Shown: positions 1-7,567, counted from the stretch's first letter. The stretch is DNA of 13,413 nt from Hyphomicrobium sp. (GCA_030609245.1 JAUWCP010000045.1:1-13413); one strand, 5' to 3'. The notes: generated by a model from the letters alone, not told the origin. Numbers and translations are program-made.

Positions 1-1
1 G

Positions 2-232
2 ATTGGACACACTTTGATTGCGGCAGGCGGCGTGGAGGCCGTGTTTTCGCTCATGACTATCATGACCAGTACACTGCCGCCGACGACGAATTACGACATG
101 CCCGACCCGGCCATCCCGCTCGACGTCGTGCCGAATGAAAGCCGGCAGGCCTGGGTCGATACTGTGCTGTCGAATTCCTTTGGGTTTGGCGGGCAGAATG
201 TCTGTGCCGTTTTTTCAGCCGAGCCTGCATAG
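2..232 (+). CDS. Beta-ketoacyl-ACP synthase (FabF-like), 3' end only
   Basis: This is the last 76 codons of a ketosynthase whose start lies before the window; the frame is open from base 2 to the TAG at 230-232. It begins with IGHT, the end of the conserved K-S-x-x-GH motif that carries the second active-site histidine, and ends with the typical SNSFGFGGQN glycine-rich motif near the KS C-terminus. The enzyme should catalyse decarboxylative condensation of malonyl-ACP with an acyl chain. Counted by eye, 58 of 76 residues match the C-terminus of the complete KS ending at 6545, without gaps, so the two are close paralogues. It is followed after 26 nt by the ketoreductase gene, probably in the same operon. 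The catalytic Cys and first His are outside the window and cannot be judged. Confidence 0.9.
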   Translation: MGHTLIAAGGVEAVFSLMTIMTSTLPPTTNYDMPDPAIPLDVVPNESRQAWVDTVLSNSFGFGGQNVCAVFSAEPA

Positions 233-258
233 CAGGCCCTTGTTGTCAGGAGGCATGT

Positions 259-1026
259 TTGGCCGAGCGCTCGAATAAGAAACTGGTGCTCGTGACGGGC
301 GGTGGTCGCGGTATAGGCGAACAGATCGTGCGCACACTGGCCTCGGCGGAATATGACGTGGCCTTCACCTACCGCAGCGCGACCGCCGAGGCGGACGCAC
401 TCAGCCGCGACTTGCACGAGCGATATCCGGCGCAGACATTCACCAGCCTCCGGGCCGACCTCGCGGTGAGGGAGGAGGTCGAGGCACTGGCGACGGATTT
501 GGCGGATGGGCCGGAGCTTTACGGTTTCGTGCACAATGCGGGCGCATCCTATGACGCGCTCGGGGCGATGATCGACCAGGCGCGCGCCGAAGAACTCATG
601 CAGGTCAATTTCTGGTCCATGACGCGGCTGATCAAGGCCGCCGTGCGGTCGATGATACGGGCGAAATCGGGCCGGATCGTCGGCATAGGCTCGATCACGG
701 CGCACCAGGGCGCACAAGGCAACGCGACTTATGCCGCCACCAAAGGTGCCATGGCGAGCTACATGAAAACACTGGCGGTGGAGATCGCCCGCAAAGGCGT
801 GACGGCCAATGTCGTTGCCCCAGGATATGTCGATACGGAAATGCTTGCGCCTTACAGATCCAACCGCGAAGCGGTGGAAAAGCAGATCCCAGCAGGCCGA
901 TTTGCAGGGGCGGACGAAATTGCCTCCCTGGTGTGCTACTTGCTCGCGCCCGAAGCTGCCTACATCACCGGGGCCGAAATTCCCATCGATGGCGGCCTCA
1001 CCGCCGCCATCGGCATCAAGAACTAG
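259..1026 (+). CDS. 3-oxoacyl-ACP reductase, SDR family (FabG-like)
   Basis: A 255-residue classical short-chain dehydrogenase that probably reduces the 3-keto group of an ACP-bound chain with NADPH. Visible motifs are the cofactor loop TGGGRGIG (residues 13-20), HNAG at 92-95, Asn117, and the catalytic Ser145, Tyr158 and Lys162 (Y-x3-K), followed by the PGYVDTEM segment and a C-terminal IPIDGG. Length is normal for FabG. The start is TTG at 259, placed 5 nt after AGGAGG (248-253); the nearby ATG at 255 opens a frame that stops within a few codons, so TTG is preferred. It sits between a KS 3' end and an MDR reductase, which supports a role in chain elongation rather than general metabolism. 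The substrate is inferred from context; other SDR activities cannot be excluded. Confidence 0.88.
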   Translation: MAERSNKKLVLVTGGGRGIGEQIVRTLASAEYDVAFTYRSATAEADALSRDLHERYPAQTFTSLRADLAVREEVEALATDLADGPELYGFVHNAGASYDALGAMIDQARAEELMQVNFWSMTRLIKAAVRSMIRAKSGRIVGIGSITAHQGAQGNATYAATKGAMASYMKTLAVEIARKGVTANVVAPGYVDTEMLAPYRSNREAVEKQIPAGRFAGADEIASLVCYLLAPEAAYITGAEIPIDGGLTAAIGIKN

Positions 1027-1041
1027 CGGGAGACTGCATCC

Positions 1042-2076
1042 ATGCAGGCGCTGCGGATCAAAGGGGAACGCGATCTCGAGCTTTGCGACATCGATCCGCC
1101 GGATGATCCGGCTAATGGCGAGATTCAGGTGCGGATCAGGGCGGTGGCCCTCAATCACATCGATGTTTGGGGCTGGCGCGGCATGGCATTTGCCAAACGC
1201 GATTTGCCGGTGATCGCGGGCGTCGAAGCGGCAGGCGAGATCGTGGCGCTCGGGGAAGGTGTGACGGGGCTCGCGGTAGGCATGACGGTTGCGCTTTACG
1301 GCGCGCGCACCTGCGGCAGCTGCTCGGCCTGCATGGAGGGGCGCGACAATTTCTGCGAGGCCGGCGGCTCGGTCGGCAATATTTACGGCTTTCATATCGA
1401 CGGCTTTTGCCGCGAACGCATGAATATCCCGGCCAGATTGGCGGTGGCCGCCCCCGATGGGCTCGACGTGATTGGCGCAGCGCTTGCCGCCATTACCTTC
1501 GGCACGCCGGAACATATGCTATTCGACAACGCCAAGCTGCAATCCGGCGAATGGGTGCTGGTTCATGCTGGCGGCTCAGGCATAGGCTCGGCCGCCATTC
1601 AGCTCACCAAAGCCGCGGGCGCCACGGTGATAACCACGGTGGGCAGCGATGAAAAAGGCGACAAGGCCCGCGCGCTTGGCGCCGATCATGTGATCAACTA
1701 CCGCACGCAAGCCTTCGAGAGCCGGGTCCGGCGGCTGCCGCACAAGCGAGGCGTCGATGTGGTATTCGAGCACGTCGGCCCCGACACCTGGCCCGGCAGC
1801 ATGTTTGCACTCAAACGCGGCGGCCGCCTTGTTACCTGTGGTTCGACCACGGGGCTTCAGACCAAAATGAACCTGTTCACCCTGTTTCAGCAGCAGCTCC
1901 GGATTTTCGGCAGCTTCGGCTGTACTCTGGCGAACATGCGCACCGTGATGGACAAGATGGCGCGCGGCGAGGTGAGCCCCGTCGTCGACAGCGCACTCTT
2001 GCTCGAAGACATCGAAACCGGGCTCAAACGCCTCGAAAGCCGCGACGTGTTCGGTAAGATTATCCTGACCCTGTGA
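1042..2076 (+). CDS. MDR-family zinc-binding reductase (possible enoyl reductase; Adh2XL-like)
   Basis: A 344-residue medium-chain dehydrogenase/reductase. The structural zinc cysteines are present as C91, C94, C97 and C105 (CGSCSAC then C). The catalytic zinc ligands of true alcohol dehydrogenases are not: the usual Cys position is Asn38 (ALNHIDVW) and the usual GHE is GVE at 60-62. The nucleotide-binding loop AGGSGIG lies at 176-182. The protein therefore probably acts like quinone oxidoreductase or enoyl reductase members, using NAD(P)H to reduce an activated double bond. The rhizobial VLCFA cluster carries comparable zinc-ADH-like genes (adh2XL) whose exact step is uncertain. The ATG at 1042 follows GGGAGA (1028-1033) and lies 15 nt after the ketoreductase stop, so the two are co-transcribed. 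Assignment to saturation of the growing chain is inferred. Confidence 0.82.
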   Translation: MQALRIKGERDLELCDIDPPDDPANGEIQVRIRAVALNHIDVWGWRGMAFAKRDLPVIAGVEAAGEIVALGEGVTGLAVGMTVALYGARTCGSCSACMEGRDNFCEAGGSVGNIYGFHIDGFCRERMNIPARLAVAAPDGLDVIGAALAAITFGTPEHMLFDNAKLQSGEWVLVHAGGSGIGSAAIQLTKAAGATVITTVGSDEKGDKARALGADHVINYRTQAFESRVRRLPHKRGVDVVFEHVGPDTWPGSMFALKRGGRLVTCGSTTGLQTKMNLFTLFQQQLRIFGSFGCTLANMRTVMDKMARGEVSPVVDSALLLEDIETGLKRLESRDVFGKIILTL

Positions 2077-2196
2077 GCGGCCACCACGGTGATCGCAATA
2101 CCGATGGCAGCGTCATTTTACCGCGTTCAGCGATAATTCTCGACACGCCCAGAAATCGACCGAATCGTTTGGCACCTGCATGTCGGCTCCTCACAT

Positions 2197-2221
2197 CCCG
2201 GGGCAGGAGCTGGCCCCAGGG
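2197..2221 (+). other. GC-rich stem-loop upstream of the Fnr-type gene
   Basis: CCC and GGGGC (2197-2204) pair with GCCCC and GGG (2213-2221) with a single bulged A at 2218, giving an 8-bp stem and an 8-nt loop. No T tract follows, so it is not a classical intrinsic terminator. It could end the ketoreductase/MDR transcript, shape the leader of the regulator mRNA, or be incidental. Apart from this hairpin, nothing clear was seen in the 224-base gap 2077-2300. Confidence 0.4.
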
Positions 2222-2300
2222 CACCTCTGTTCGCCTTTTGAACATTAAAGGGCGCGGCGTGGGCCATTGGGCTGAGGAGGTCGATCGAAGGTTTGGTCTC

Positions 2301-3038
2301 ATGCACGTGAAGACGATGCCAGCAGATGATCGTCAGGCGCCTGAGGGATGCCGGTTCTGTGTCATTCGCCAAAGCGGCATTTGCAGCGCGCTGACTGGCG
2401 AAGAGGTGACCAGACTGAGCCGGATCGCCCATCATCGCCAATACAAGGCAGGCCAGACGATCCTTTCATGCGACGACAAACCCGATTTCTTCGCGGCTGT
2501 GAGTTCGGGCGTCGTCAAGGTCTCCAAACTACTCCTCGACGGACGCCAGCAGATCGTGGGCCTACTGTTTCCTCCGGATTTTCTCGGCCGTGTGTTCTCG
2601 AGACAAATTCCCTATTTCGCGGAAGCTGCAACCCATGTGGAGCTGTGCTGTTTCCGCCATGCCGATTTCGAGCGCATGCTCAAGGACCATTCGGAGATGA
2701 GCCAGCATCTGCTGGAACATAGTCTGGACAAGCTCGATACGGCGCACGACTGGATGGTCCTGCTGGGTCGAAAGACCGCCGAAGAGCGAGTCGCCAGCTT
2801 GCTCTATCTGCTCGTGACCCGTTCGAAACTCGCTCTGGTCCACGACCATGGAGCTAGCCGTGATACCGGCTTCGAGCTGCATCTCAAGCGCGAAGAAATG
2901 GCTGATTTTCTGGGCCTAACCTATGAGACCGTGATCCGTCAGCTTAAGGCGCTCTACAAGAAAGACATCATCTGCCTCAATGGACGGCGTGAGTTCTCCG
3001 TGCCGGATCTCGCCGCGCTCGCGAAAGCCGCCGGATGA
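2301..3038 (+). CDS. Fnr/FixK-type oxygen-responsive transcriptional regulator (Crp/Fnr family)
   Basis: A 245-residue Crp/Fnr regulator. Near the N-terminus are Cys17, Cys20 and Cys28 (C-x2-C-x7-C), the spacing of FnrL-type proteins, and a further Cys pair at 116-117 in the beta-roll that could supply the fourth ligand of an oxygen-labile [4Fe-4S] cluster. A cyclic-nucleotide-binding-like fold (about 35-130) and a dimer helix (about 135-160) precede the winged helix-turn-helix (about 195-230). The recognition helix reads ETVIR: Glu209 and Arg213 match E. coli FNR, but FNR Ser212 is Ile212. The frame is open back to 2073, but that part overlaps the upstream stop and resembles no domain, so ATG 2301 (GAAGG at 2287-2291) is chosen; ATG 2316 is possible. 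It probably acts on the FNR-like boxes listed in this window. Confidence 0.85.
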   Translation: MHVKTMPADDRQAPEGCRFCVIRQSGICSALTGEEVTRLSRIAHHRQYKAGQTILSCDDKPDFFAAVSSGVVKVSKLLLDGRQQIVGLLFPPDFLGRVFSRQIPYFAEAATHVELCCFRHADFERMLKDHSEMSQHLLEHSLDKLDTAHDWMVLLGRKTAEERVASLLYLLVTRSKLALVHDHGASRDTGFELHLKREEMADFLGLTYETVIRQLKALYKKDIICLNGRREFSVPDLAALAKAAG

Positions 3039-3045
3039 AGGCGGC
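3027..3045 (+). other. Short hairpin across the stop of the Fnr-type gene
   Basis: GCCGCC (3027-3032) and GGCGGC (3040-3045) form a perfect 6-bp stem with a 7-nt loop containing the stop codon. There is no T tract. It may weakly terminate or stabilise the transcript, or may simply reflect GC-rich codons. Confidence 0.25.
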
Positions 3046-3114
3046 GACCTGCTCGTTCAATCGAGCCCACGGGCTTTCCCAGCCGAACAAAAGCTTCTTG
3101 GCCACACCGTTTCT

Positions 3115-3128
3115 ATGATCTGCATCAG
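3115..3128 (+). promoter_or_regulatory. Candidate FNR/FixK-type box upstream of the oxygenase-like gene
   Basis: The sequence ATGAT-CTGC-ATCAG keeps the palindromic core TGAT-N4-ATCA of the FNR/FixK box (TTGAY-N4-RTCAA), with both outermost bases off consensus. Its centre lies about 86 nt before the GTG at 3207 and 98 nt before the preferred TTG at 3219. No strong -10 was seen where a class II FNR promoter would need one. Activity is inferred from the core match and the intergenic position. Confidence 0.45.
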
Positions 3129-3218
3129 AACAAGGGTGCGATTCCTCGGGCAAAGTCTCCGACCATAGACAGCTGGCCAGCCCCGTCACCGATAGCCTAG
3201 CCAGCGGTGGAGGTCGAA

Positions 3219-3830
3219 TTGCTCAATCTGGAAGCTATCGCGAACGCGCCGCTCACGACCGACCCCTTCAGCTTCTTCATGGTGCCGGGTGTCCTGAGCG
3301 CGGTCGATCTTGCCGCCGTGCGTGCCGATTTTCCTCAGATCGCCGAGCCCGGGATTTTCTCCCTTTCCGAGCTCATCTATGGGCCAGCCTTTGCCGGACT
3401 GATCGAGGAGATTCGCAACCGGAAGTTCGAATATGTCATCGAGAAGAAGTACGGCATCGACCTTTCGGACAAGCCCATGATGATTTCCGTCTGCGGCCAG
3501 GAGCGCAAACAAAACGTCGGCATTCGGACCTATCACACGAACGAATTCGTCACCTGCCTGCTATATCTCAACGACATCTGGGACGACAGAGGTGGCAGGC
3601 TGCGCATGCTGCGTAGCAGAAATGATCTGAGCGATTACGTCGCAGAAATACCGCCGGGCGGTGGCATGCTGGCCTCTTTCCTGAGATCCGACCGCTCATG
3701 GCACGCGCATGAGCCTTATGAAGGCGACCTGCGTTATGTCATGTTGAACTGGATAACGACCCAGGCTAGCCGCGACGACCTTTCCACCGAGGTCGGCCAG
3801 CGTGACCGTCTCCTCAAAAAAAGCGCCTGA
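3219..3830 (+). CDS. 2-oxoglutarate/Fe(II) oxygenase-like protein with altered metal motif
   Basis: A 203-residue protein resembling small 2OG-Fe(II) oxygenases. The double-stranded beta-helix core appears from about residue 100 (RTYHTN) through LLYLNDIW, GGRLRMLRS and RSDRSWHAHEPY to a terminal YVMLNW. The distal metal His is probably His162, and Arg172 is a candidate 2-oxoglutarate anchor. The proximal HxD motif reads His106-Thr-Asn108, and the next loop looks about three residues shorter than in relatives I recall, so iron binding may be weakened. The frame can start at GTG 3207, but TTG 3219 sits 5 nt after GGAGG (3209-3213) and is preferred. It lies between the Fnr-type gene and the KS-like operon, behind an FNR-like box. 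Acyl-chain or lipid hydroxylation is a guess from context; no substrate can be read from sequence. Confidence 0.65.
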   Translation: MLNLEAIANAPLTTDPFSFFMVPGVLSAVDLAAVRADFPQIAEPGIFSLSELIYGPAFAGLIEEIRNRKFEYVIEKKYGIDLSDKPMMISVCGQERKQNVGIRTYHTNEFVTCLLYLNDIWDDRGGRLRMLRSRNDLSDYVAEIPPGGGMLASFLRSDRSWHAHEPYEGDLRYVMLNWITTQASRDDLSTEVGQRDRLLKKSA

Positions 3831-3853
3831 CGACGTTGCGTCATCCAATATCC

Positions 3854-3880
3854 GGATGGACCGGCTTGAACGGCCCATCC
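3854..3880 (+). other. Intergenic stem-loop between oxygenase-like and KS-like genes
   Basis: GGATGG-A-CCG (3854-3863) pairs with CGG-C-CCATCC (3871-3880) across a 7-nt loop, with one A/C mismatch. No T tract follows directly. A smaller TGACG/CGTCA hairpin (3828-3843) overlaps the oxygenase stop. Together they may mark the end of the oxygenase transcript just before the next promoter. Confidence 0.4.
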
Positions 3881-3898
3881 AACCGGGTCACGCGCAAT

Positions 3899-3912
3899 GT
3901 GATCTGGATCAG
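3899..3912 (+). promoter_or_regulatory. Candidate FNR/FixK-type box upstream of the KS-like/KS/MaoC/ACP operon
   Basis: GTGAT-CTGG-ATCAG matches TTGAT-N4-ATCAA at 8 of 10 defined positions; only the two outermost bases differ. Its centre is about 70 nt before the ATG at 3975, suitable for an activator site with a leader of about 28 nt. A T-rich run follows at 3914-3920. Function is inferred from the match and from the Fnr-type gene nearby. Confidence 0.5.
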
Positions 3913-3974
3913 CTTTTTTTGTCCGGCGCAGGGTCATCCTTCGGGCTGTCAGTTGCTGGAGGCCGTTAGGCATC

Positions 3975-5237
3975 ATGACCCGAAACAGTGGGCAGAATCG
4001 TGCATCGGGCGAACCCGAGGTCTGGATTACCGGCCTTGGCCTCATCAGCTCGCTCGGCGAAGGCGGCGGCGCACATTGGGCGCTGCTTGCGGGCGATGAG
4101 GGCGATCGGGTCGTCGATGAAACGAGCTTTGCACCCTATCCGGTGCACCCGCTGGGTGACATCGACTTTTCAGCGCAGATAGAGCGAAAAGGCGACCTGC
4201 GCCAGATGGGACCCTGGCAGCGGATCGGCGTCTATGCCGCGGGGCTCGCACTCGAGGATGCAGGCATTGCCGGTAGGCAGGAGCAGCTCGATGAAACCCA
4301 GTTGATCGTCGCGGCCGGCAACGGCGAACGCGACGAGGCCGCGGACGGGGCCGTGCTCAAGGCGCTCACCGATGCAGCGAGACCTCGTGGCGCTTCGGGC
4401 GGTGTGTTGAACAAAACGCTGCAGACGACACTAAGACCCACGCTCTATCTCGCCGAACTGTCCAATCTTCTCGCCGGCAACATCTCTATCGTTCATGGCG
4501 TGAGCGGATCCTCACGCACCTACAAGGGCGAAGAAATGGCGGGCGTCAGCGCCGTCGAAGACGCGGTTCGGCGAATCGTCAACGCACAGGGGCAGCTCTT
4601 TCTCGTGGGCGGCGCGTTCAATGCCGAACGCGCGGACCTCACCTTGGCCTTTGAACTTAGCGGAGCGCTCTGGCACGGGCCGTTCAAGTCCGTGTGGGAG
4701 CGCGCTGGTGAGGGCGGCGGTTTCGTGATGGGCAGTCTCGGCGCCTTTCTCGTCCTGGAGGCAGACACTCACGCCAGGGCGCGCGGGCAAAAGCCATATG
4801 CCAAGATTGCCGGCGTGGCATCGGGGCGCTCCAAGCGGTCGCGCAATGATGACGGCGCGGTCCGCAGTGTCGACGCGCTGCTGGATGGTCTGGCACTAGG
4901 GCTCGACGAGGGACCGCTTGGCGTGCTGAGCGGAGCGAGCGGTGTGGAACCGGCAACGGGCGACGAACTGAGCTGGCTCGACGGACTGGAAAACCGCGGC
5001 ATCGCTCCAGCGATCCGCGCCTATGGGACGATGCTCGGGCATTCGGTAGAGGCGCATTTTCCCGCAGGCCTCGCCCTCGCGGCTCTGGCAGTCTCGAGAA
5101 ATGGGTTTTTCCGCCCCTTCGACAATTCCGGGCGCGAGCGGTCTTTCGAGAGGCAGGCAGAGCGAATTCTTGTGACGGGATGGGGACACTGGCGCGGCGA
5201 GGGACTGGCCCTCGTCGAGACCGCCGGCACGCATTGA
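3975..5237 (+). CDS. Ketosynthase-like protein without catalytic Cys (chain-length-factor-like, FabF2XL-like)
   Basis: A 420-residue thiolase-fold protein of the beta-ketoacyl synthase family. Where active KS enzymes carry the nucleophile (T-A-C-x-S-G), it reads HGVSGSSRTYKGEE at 174-187, so the Cys position is about Val176. The region that normally holds NAHGTGT reads SGASGVEP (about 319-326) and lacks the first His; the second His is kept as His356 in MLGHSVEA. The protein should not condense malonyl-ACP alone. It probably pairs with the intact KS that follows after 21 nt, as chain length factors do in type II polyketide synthases. The SSRT-x2-GEE and GSLGAFLVLE segments recall rhizobial FabF2XL of 27-hydroxyoctacosanoate synthesis; this resemblance is from memory. 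ATG 3975 has only a weak ribosome site. Confidence 0.78.
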   Translation: MTRNSGQNRASGEPEVWITGLGLISSLGEGGGAHWALLAGDEGDRVVDETSFAPYPVHPLGDIDFSAQIERKGDLRQMGPWQRIGVYAAGLALEDAGIAGRQEQLDETQLIVAAGNGERDEAADGAVLKALTDAARPRGASGGVLNKTLQTTLRPTLYLAELSNLLAGNISIVHGVSGSSRTYKGEEMAGVSAVEDAVRRIVNAQGQLFLVGGAFNAERADLTLAFELSGALWHGPFKSVWERAGEGGGFVMGSLGAFLVLEADTHARARGQKPYAKIAGVASGRSKRSRNDDGAVRSVDALLDGLALGLDEGPLGVLSGASGVEPATGDELSWLDGLENRGIAPAIRAYGTMLGHSVEAHFPAGLALAALAVSRNGFFRPFDNSGRERSFERQAERILVTGWGHWRGEGLALVETAGTH

Positions 5238-5258
5238 CAGGGGAGCAATGGGGGACCA

Positions 5259-6545
5259 ATGGGCAAGCAACTACATGATGACGAAGGCCGTCCAATCGCC
5301 GCCATAACAGGCTTTGGCGTGCTCACATCCCTTGGCCGGGGCAAACAGGAAAACTGGCAGGCGCTCACACGAGGGCAATCGGGCCTGCACACCATTACAC
5401 GTTTTCCTACGGATGGGCTGAGAACAACTGTCGCGGGAACTGTCGACTTCATGGACCTTCCGTCCTATTCGGCCCCAGCGCTTTCAGCGGCGATGGCAGC
5501 CGACGTCATACGCGAAGCCGTGGGCGAGGCCGGTATCGGGGCAAAAGGACGCTTTCCAGGACCGCTCTTTCTCGCCACGCCACCCACTGAACTTGAATGG
5601 CCGCAGCGAAAGGCGCTGTTCGCCGGTGTGAATGGCGATGCGCCCGAGCGAGGCTACCGACATCTGCTGAAGGCGGCGAGAACGGGTCGGTTCAAAGACC
5701 TCTATCCCTACTTTCAGTTCGCCAGCGTCGGCGAATTCCTGGCCGAGGAATTCGGCACCTGCGGACTGCCCATTTCCCTGTCTACGGCCTGTGCTTCGGG
5801 CGCCACCACGATCGCGCTTGGCGTGGAGGCCATCCGCCGAGGTGATACGGATGCAGCGCTCTGTGTCGCTACCGACGGCTCGGTTCATGTCGAGGCGCTG
5901 ATCCGGTTCTCGCTGCTGTTGGCCCTGTCCACCTACAACGAGCCACCGGAAAAGGCTTCGCACCCGTTCGCCAAAGACCGGGGCGGATTCGTTATGGCCG
6001 AAGGCGCTGGTGCGTTCGTGCTGGAATCTTATGCGGCGGCAAAGGCCCGTGGGGCGAAAATCCTGGGCGTCGTGAGGGGTTATGGGGAACGCGCGGATGA
6101 TTTTCACCGCACACGCACCCACCCCGAGGGCACACCCATCATCGGTGCCATTCAAGCCGCGCTAGCAGACGCGGGGATCGGCCCTGAGGACATCGATTAC
6201 ATCAATGCGCACGGCACGGGCACTCAGGAAAACGACAAGATGGAGTATCTGTCGCTCAAGGCCGTATTCGGCGATGCCATCGAACGAACGCCGATCAGTT
6301 CCAACAAATCCATGATCGGGCACACGCTGACGGCGGCGGGCGCTATCGAAGCGGCCTTTTCGCTGATGAGCATCCGCGACGGCACTCTGCCCCCCACCAT
6401 GAACTACGACATTCCCGACCCCGACATCCCGCTCGATGTCGTTCCGAACGAGAGCCAGCAGGCCAGGGTCGATACCGTGCTGTCGAACTCCTTCGGCTTT
6501 GGCGGCCAGAATGCAAGTCTCGTGCTTTCGGGAGAACCGGCATGA
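5259..6545 (+). CDS. Beta-ketoacyl-ACP synthase II type (FabF / FabF1XL-like), complete
   Basis: A 428-residue condensing enzyme with the full Cys-His-His set: Cys178 in STACASG, His318 in NAHGTGT and His355 in KSMIGHT, ending in the SNSFGFGGQN motif. It should extend acyl-ACP chains with malonyl-ACP in the cytoplasm. Length is near the usual 410-430. It lies 21 nt after the Cys-less KS-like gene and overlaps the next gene by 4 nt (ATGA), indicating translational coupling and probably a KS/CLF-like heterodimer. Its last 76 codons match the KS fragment at the window start at 58 of 76 residues, pointing to gene duplication within the cluster. ATG 5259 follows a G-rich stretch (5250-5255). Confidence 0.9.
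   Translation: MGKQLHDDEGRPIAAITGFGVLTSLGRGKQENWQALTRGQSGLHTITRFPTDGLRTTVAGTVDFMDLPSYSAPALSAAMAADVIREAVGEAGIGAKGRFPGPLFLATPPTELEWPQRKALFAGVNGDAPERGYRHLLKAARTGRFKDLYPYFQFASVGEFLAEEFGTCGLPISLSTACASGATTIALGVEAIRRGDTDAALCVATDGSVHVEALIRFSLLLALSTYNEPPEKASHPFAKDRGGFVMAEGAGAFVLESYAAAKARGAKILGVVRGYGERADDFHRTRTHPEGTPIIGAIQAALADAGIGPEDIDYINAHGTGTQENDKMEYLSLKAVFGDAIERTPISSNKSMIGHTLTAAGAIEAAFSLMSIRDGTLPPTMNYDIPDPDIPLDVVPNESQQARVDTVLSNSFGFGGQNASLVLSGEPA
6315..6545 (+). repeat. Second copy of a paralogous KS 3' segment (first copy 2-232)
   Basis: This 231-base segment aligns without gaps to bases 2-232. The encoded 76 residues are identical at 58 positions, including long runs such as IPLDVVPNES and VDTVLSNSFGFGGQN. 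The similarity extends to the last codons (EPA then stop). Whether it reaches further 5' cannot be seen because the first copy is cut by the window edge. Confidence 0.8.
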
Positions 6546-7567
6546 CGGCACTCCGGAAAATGCATGAAGAGGCTCTCGATGATGGCGGACTTTTCTGGGA
6601 GGATTTCACGGTCGGTCAGGTTCTGACCTTCGGGCATTGCGAGTTGAGCCGGGAGAGCATCATCGCCTTTGCAAGCCAGTACGATCCCCAACCGTTCCAC
6701 ATCGACGAGCAGGCGGCCCGGCTGACAATGCTCACGGGGCTGGCCGCTTCGGGCTGGCACGTCTGCACGGTTTTCATGCGCATGCTCCATGACGGCCTGT
6801 TGTCACGGTGCCGGTTTGCGGGCCTGTACGCCATTGATGAAATCAAGTGGCGGATCCCTGTGAGGCCGGGCGATCAGTTGGGCTGTCGTGTCACCTGTCT
6901 GGGTACCAATCCCCAGTCGGGGCGGCCGGGACATGGACTTTGCAACTTCCACTGCGAGGCGCTCGATGCGCGCGGACGCACCGTCATGTCGTGGTGGCTG
7001 CAACTGCAATTCGCGCGCCGCGACGGGTTTGGTGATTCCGGTGTCATTTTCGAGAGAGAGCGTCGCCCCTCGACTGTGGCCCGCCTGCCGGGGGACCAGG
7101 CGATCAAATTCTTTGAAGATGTCTGTCCGGGAGACGAGATCATGCTCGGCAGCTATGCGTTTTCTGCTGAGAGAGTAGTGGCCTTTAACAAGCACTATGG
7201 TCCCCAACCCATACATCCCGACGCCACGCCGGACGGTCTGAGCACGAGCGGCTGGCATGTGACGGCCATATGTATGCAGCGGCTGGTGAGATATTACATC
7301 CGCGAAGCACAGAAATTGCGGGCTGTCGGCCGCCCGGTGCCGCAACTGGGGCCATCACCGGGGATCAAGCATCTGCACTGGCACCGTCCAGTGAATCATG
7401 CGGACGACATCCTGACTTTCTCATGCTGGGCGGAACGAAAGGTCGAAGTGACGTCAAAACCCGGTTGGGGGGTGCTCGTCGCCGGGATCGATGTCCGCAA
7501 TCAGCACAACGAGTGCGTGGTTTCATTTTACCCACAGCTGTTTCTGGAGCGCCGGACGAAAGTCTGA
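6542..7567 (+). CDS. MaoC-like double-hotdog dehydratase
   Basis: A 341-residue protein with two hotdog domains. The N-terminal half (about 17-160) has the hydratase 2 / MaoC motif YDPQPFHID with Asp48 and His53, followed by LAASGWH. The C-terminal half (about 190-338) repeats it as YGPQPIHPD: the catalytic Asp position is Gly220, while His225 and the following STSGWH remain. One half is therefore probably catalytic and the other structural, or it binds the chain. The reaction is likely dehydration of 3-hydroxyacyl-ACP to trans-2-enoyl-ACP, filling the FabZ slot. Its ATG overlaps the KS stop (ATGA), so the two are translationally coupled. The usual rhizobial VLCFA cluster has a single-hotdog FabZXL here instead, as far as I recall. 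Confidence 0.82.
   Translation: MTALRKMHEEALDDGGLFWEDFTVGQVLTFGHCELSRESIIAFASQYDPQPFHIDEQAARLTMLTGLAASGWHVCTVFMRMLHDGLLSRCRFAGLYAIDEIKWRIPVRPGDQLGCRVTCLGTNPQSGRPGHGLCNFHCEALDARGRTVMSWWLQLQFARRDGFGDSGVIFERERRPSTVARLPGDQAIKFFEDVCPGDEIMLGSYAFSAERVVAFNKHYGPQPIHPDATPDGLSTSGWHVTAICMQRLVRYYIREAQKLRAVGRPVPQLGPSPGIKHLHWHRPVNHADDILTFSCWAERKVEVTSKPGWGVLVAGIDVRNQHNECVVSFYPQLFLERRTKV

Noticed and set aside
91..1515. A 474-codon open frame on the minus strand
   Set aside because: It lies antisense to the KS end, the ketoreductase and the MDR gene, which all have clear motifs. The translation is Arg/His/Ala-rich without any recognisable domain, as expected for a shadow frame in GC-rich DNA.
2073..2300. N-terminal extension of the Fnr-type gene back to 2073
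   Set aside because: The extra 76 residues overlap the upstream stop, resemble no domain and would put the cluster cysteines far from the N-terminus; ATG 2301 gives the normal FNR layout.
4684..5452. Long minus-strand frames opposite the KS-like and KS genes
   Set aside because: Low-complexity Arg/Ser/Pro translations with no domains, opposite genes with intact family motifs.
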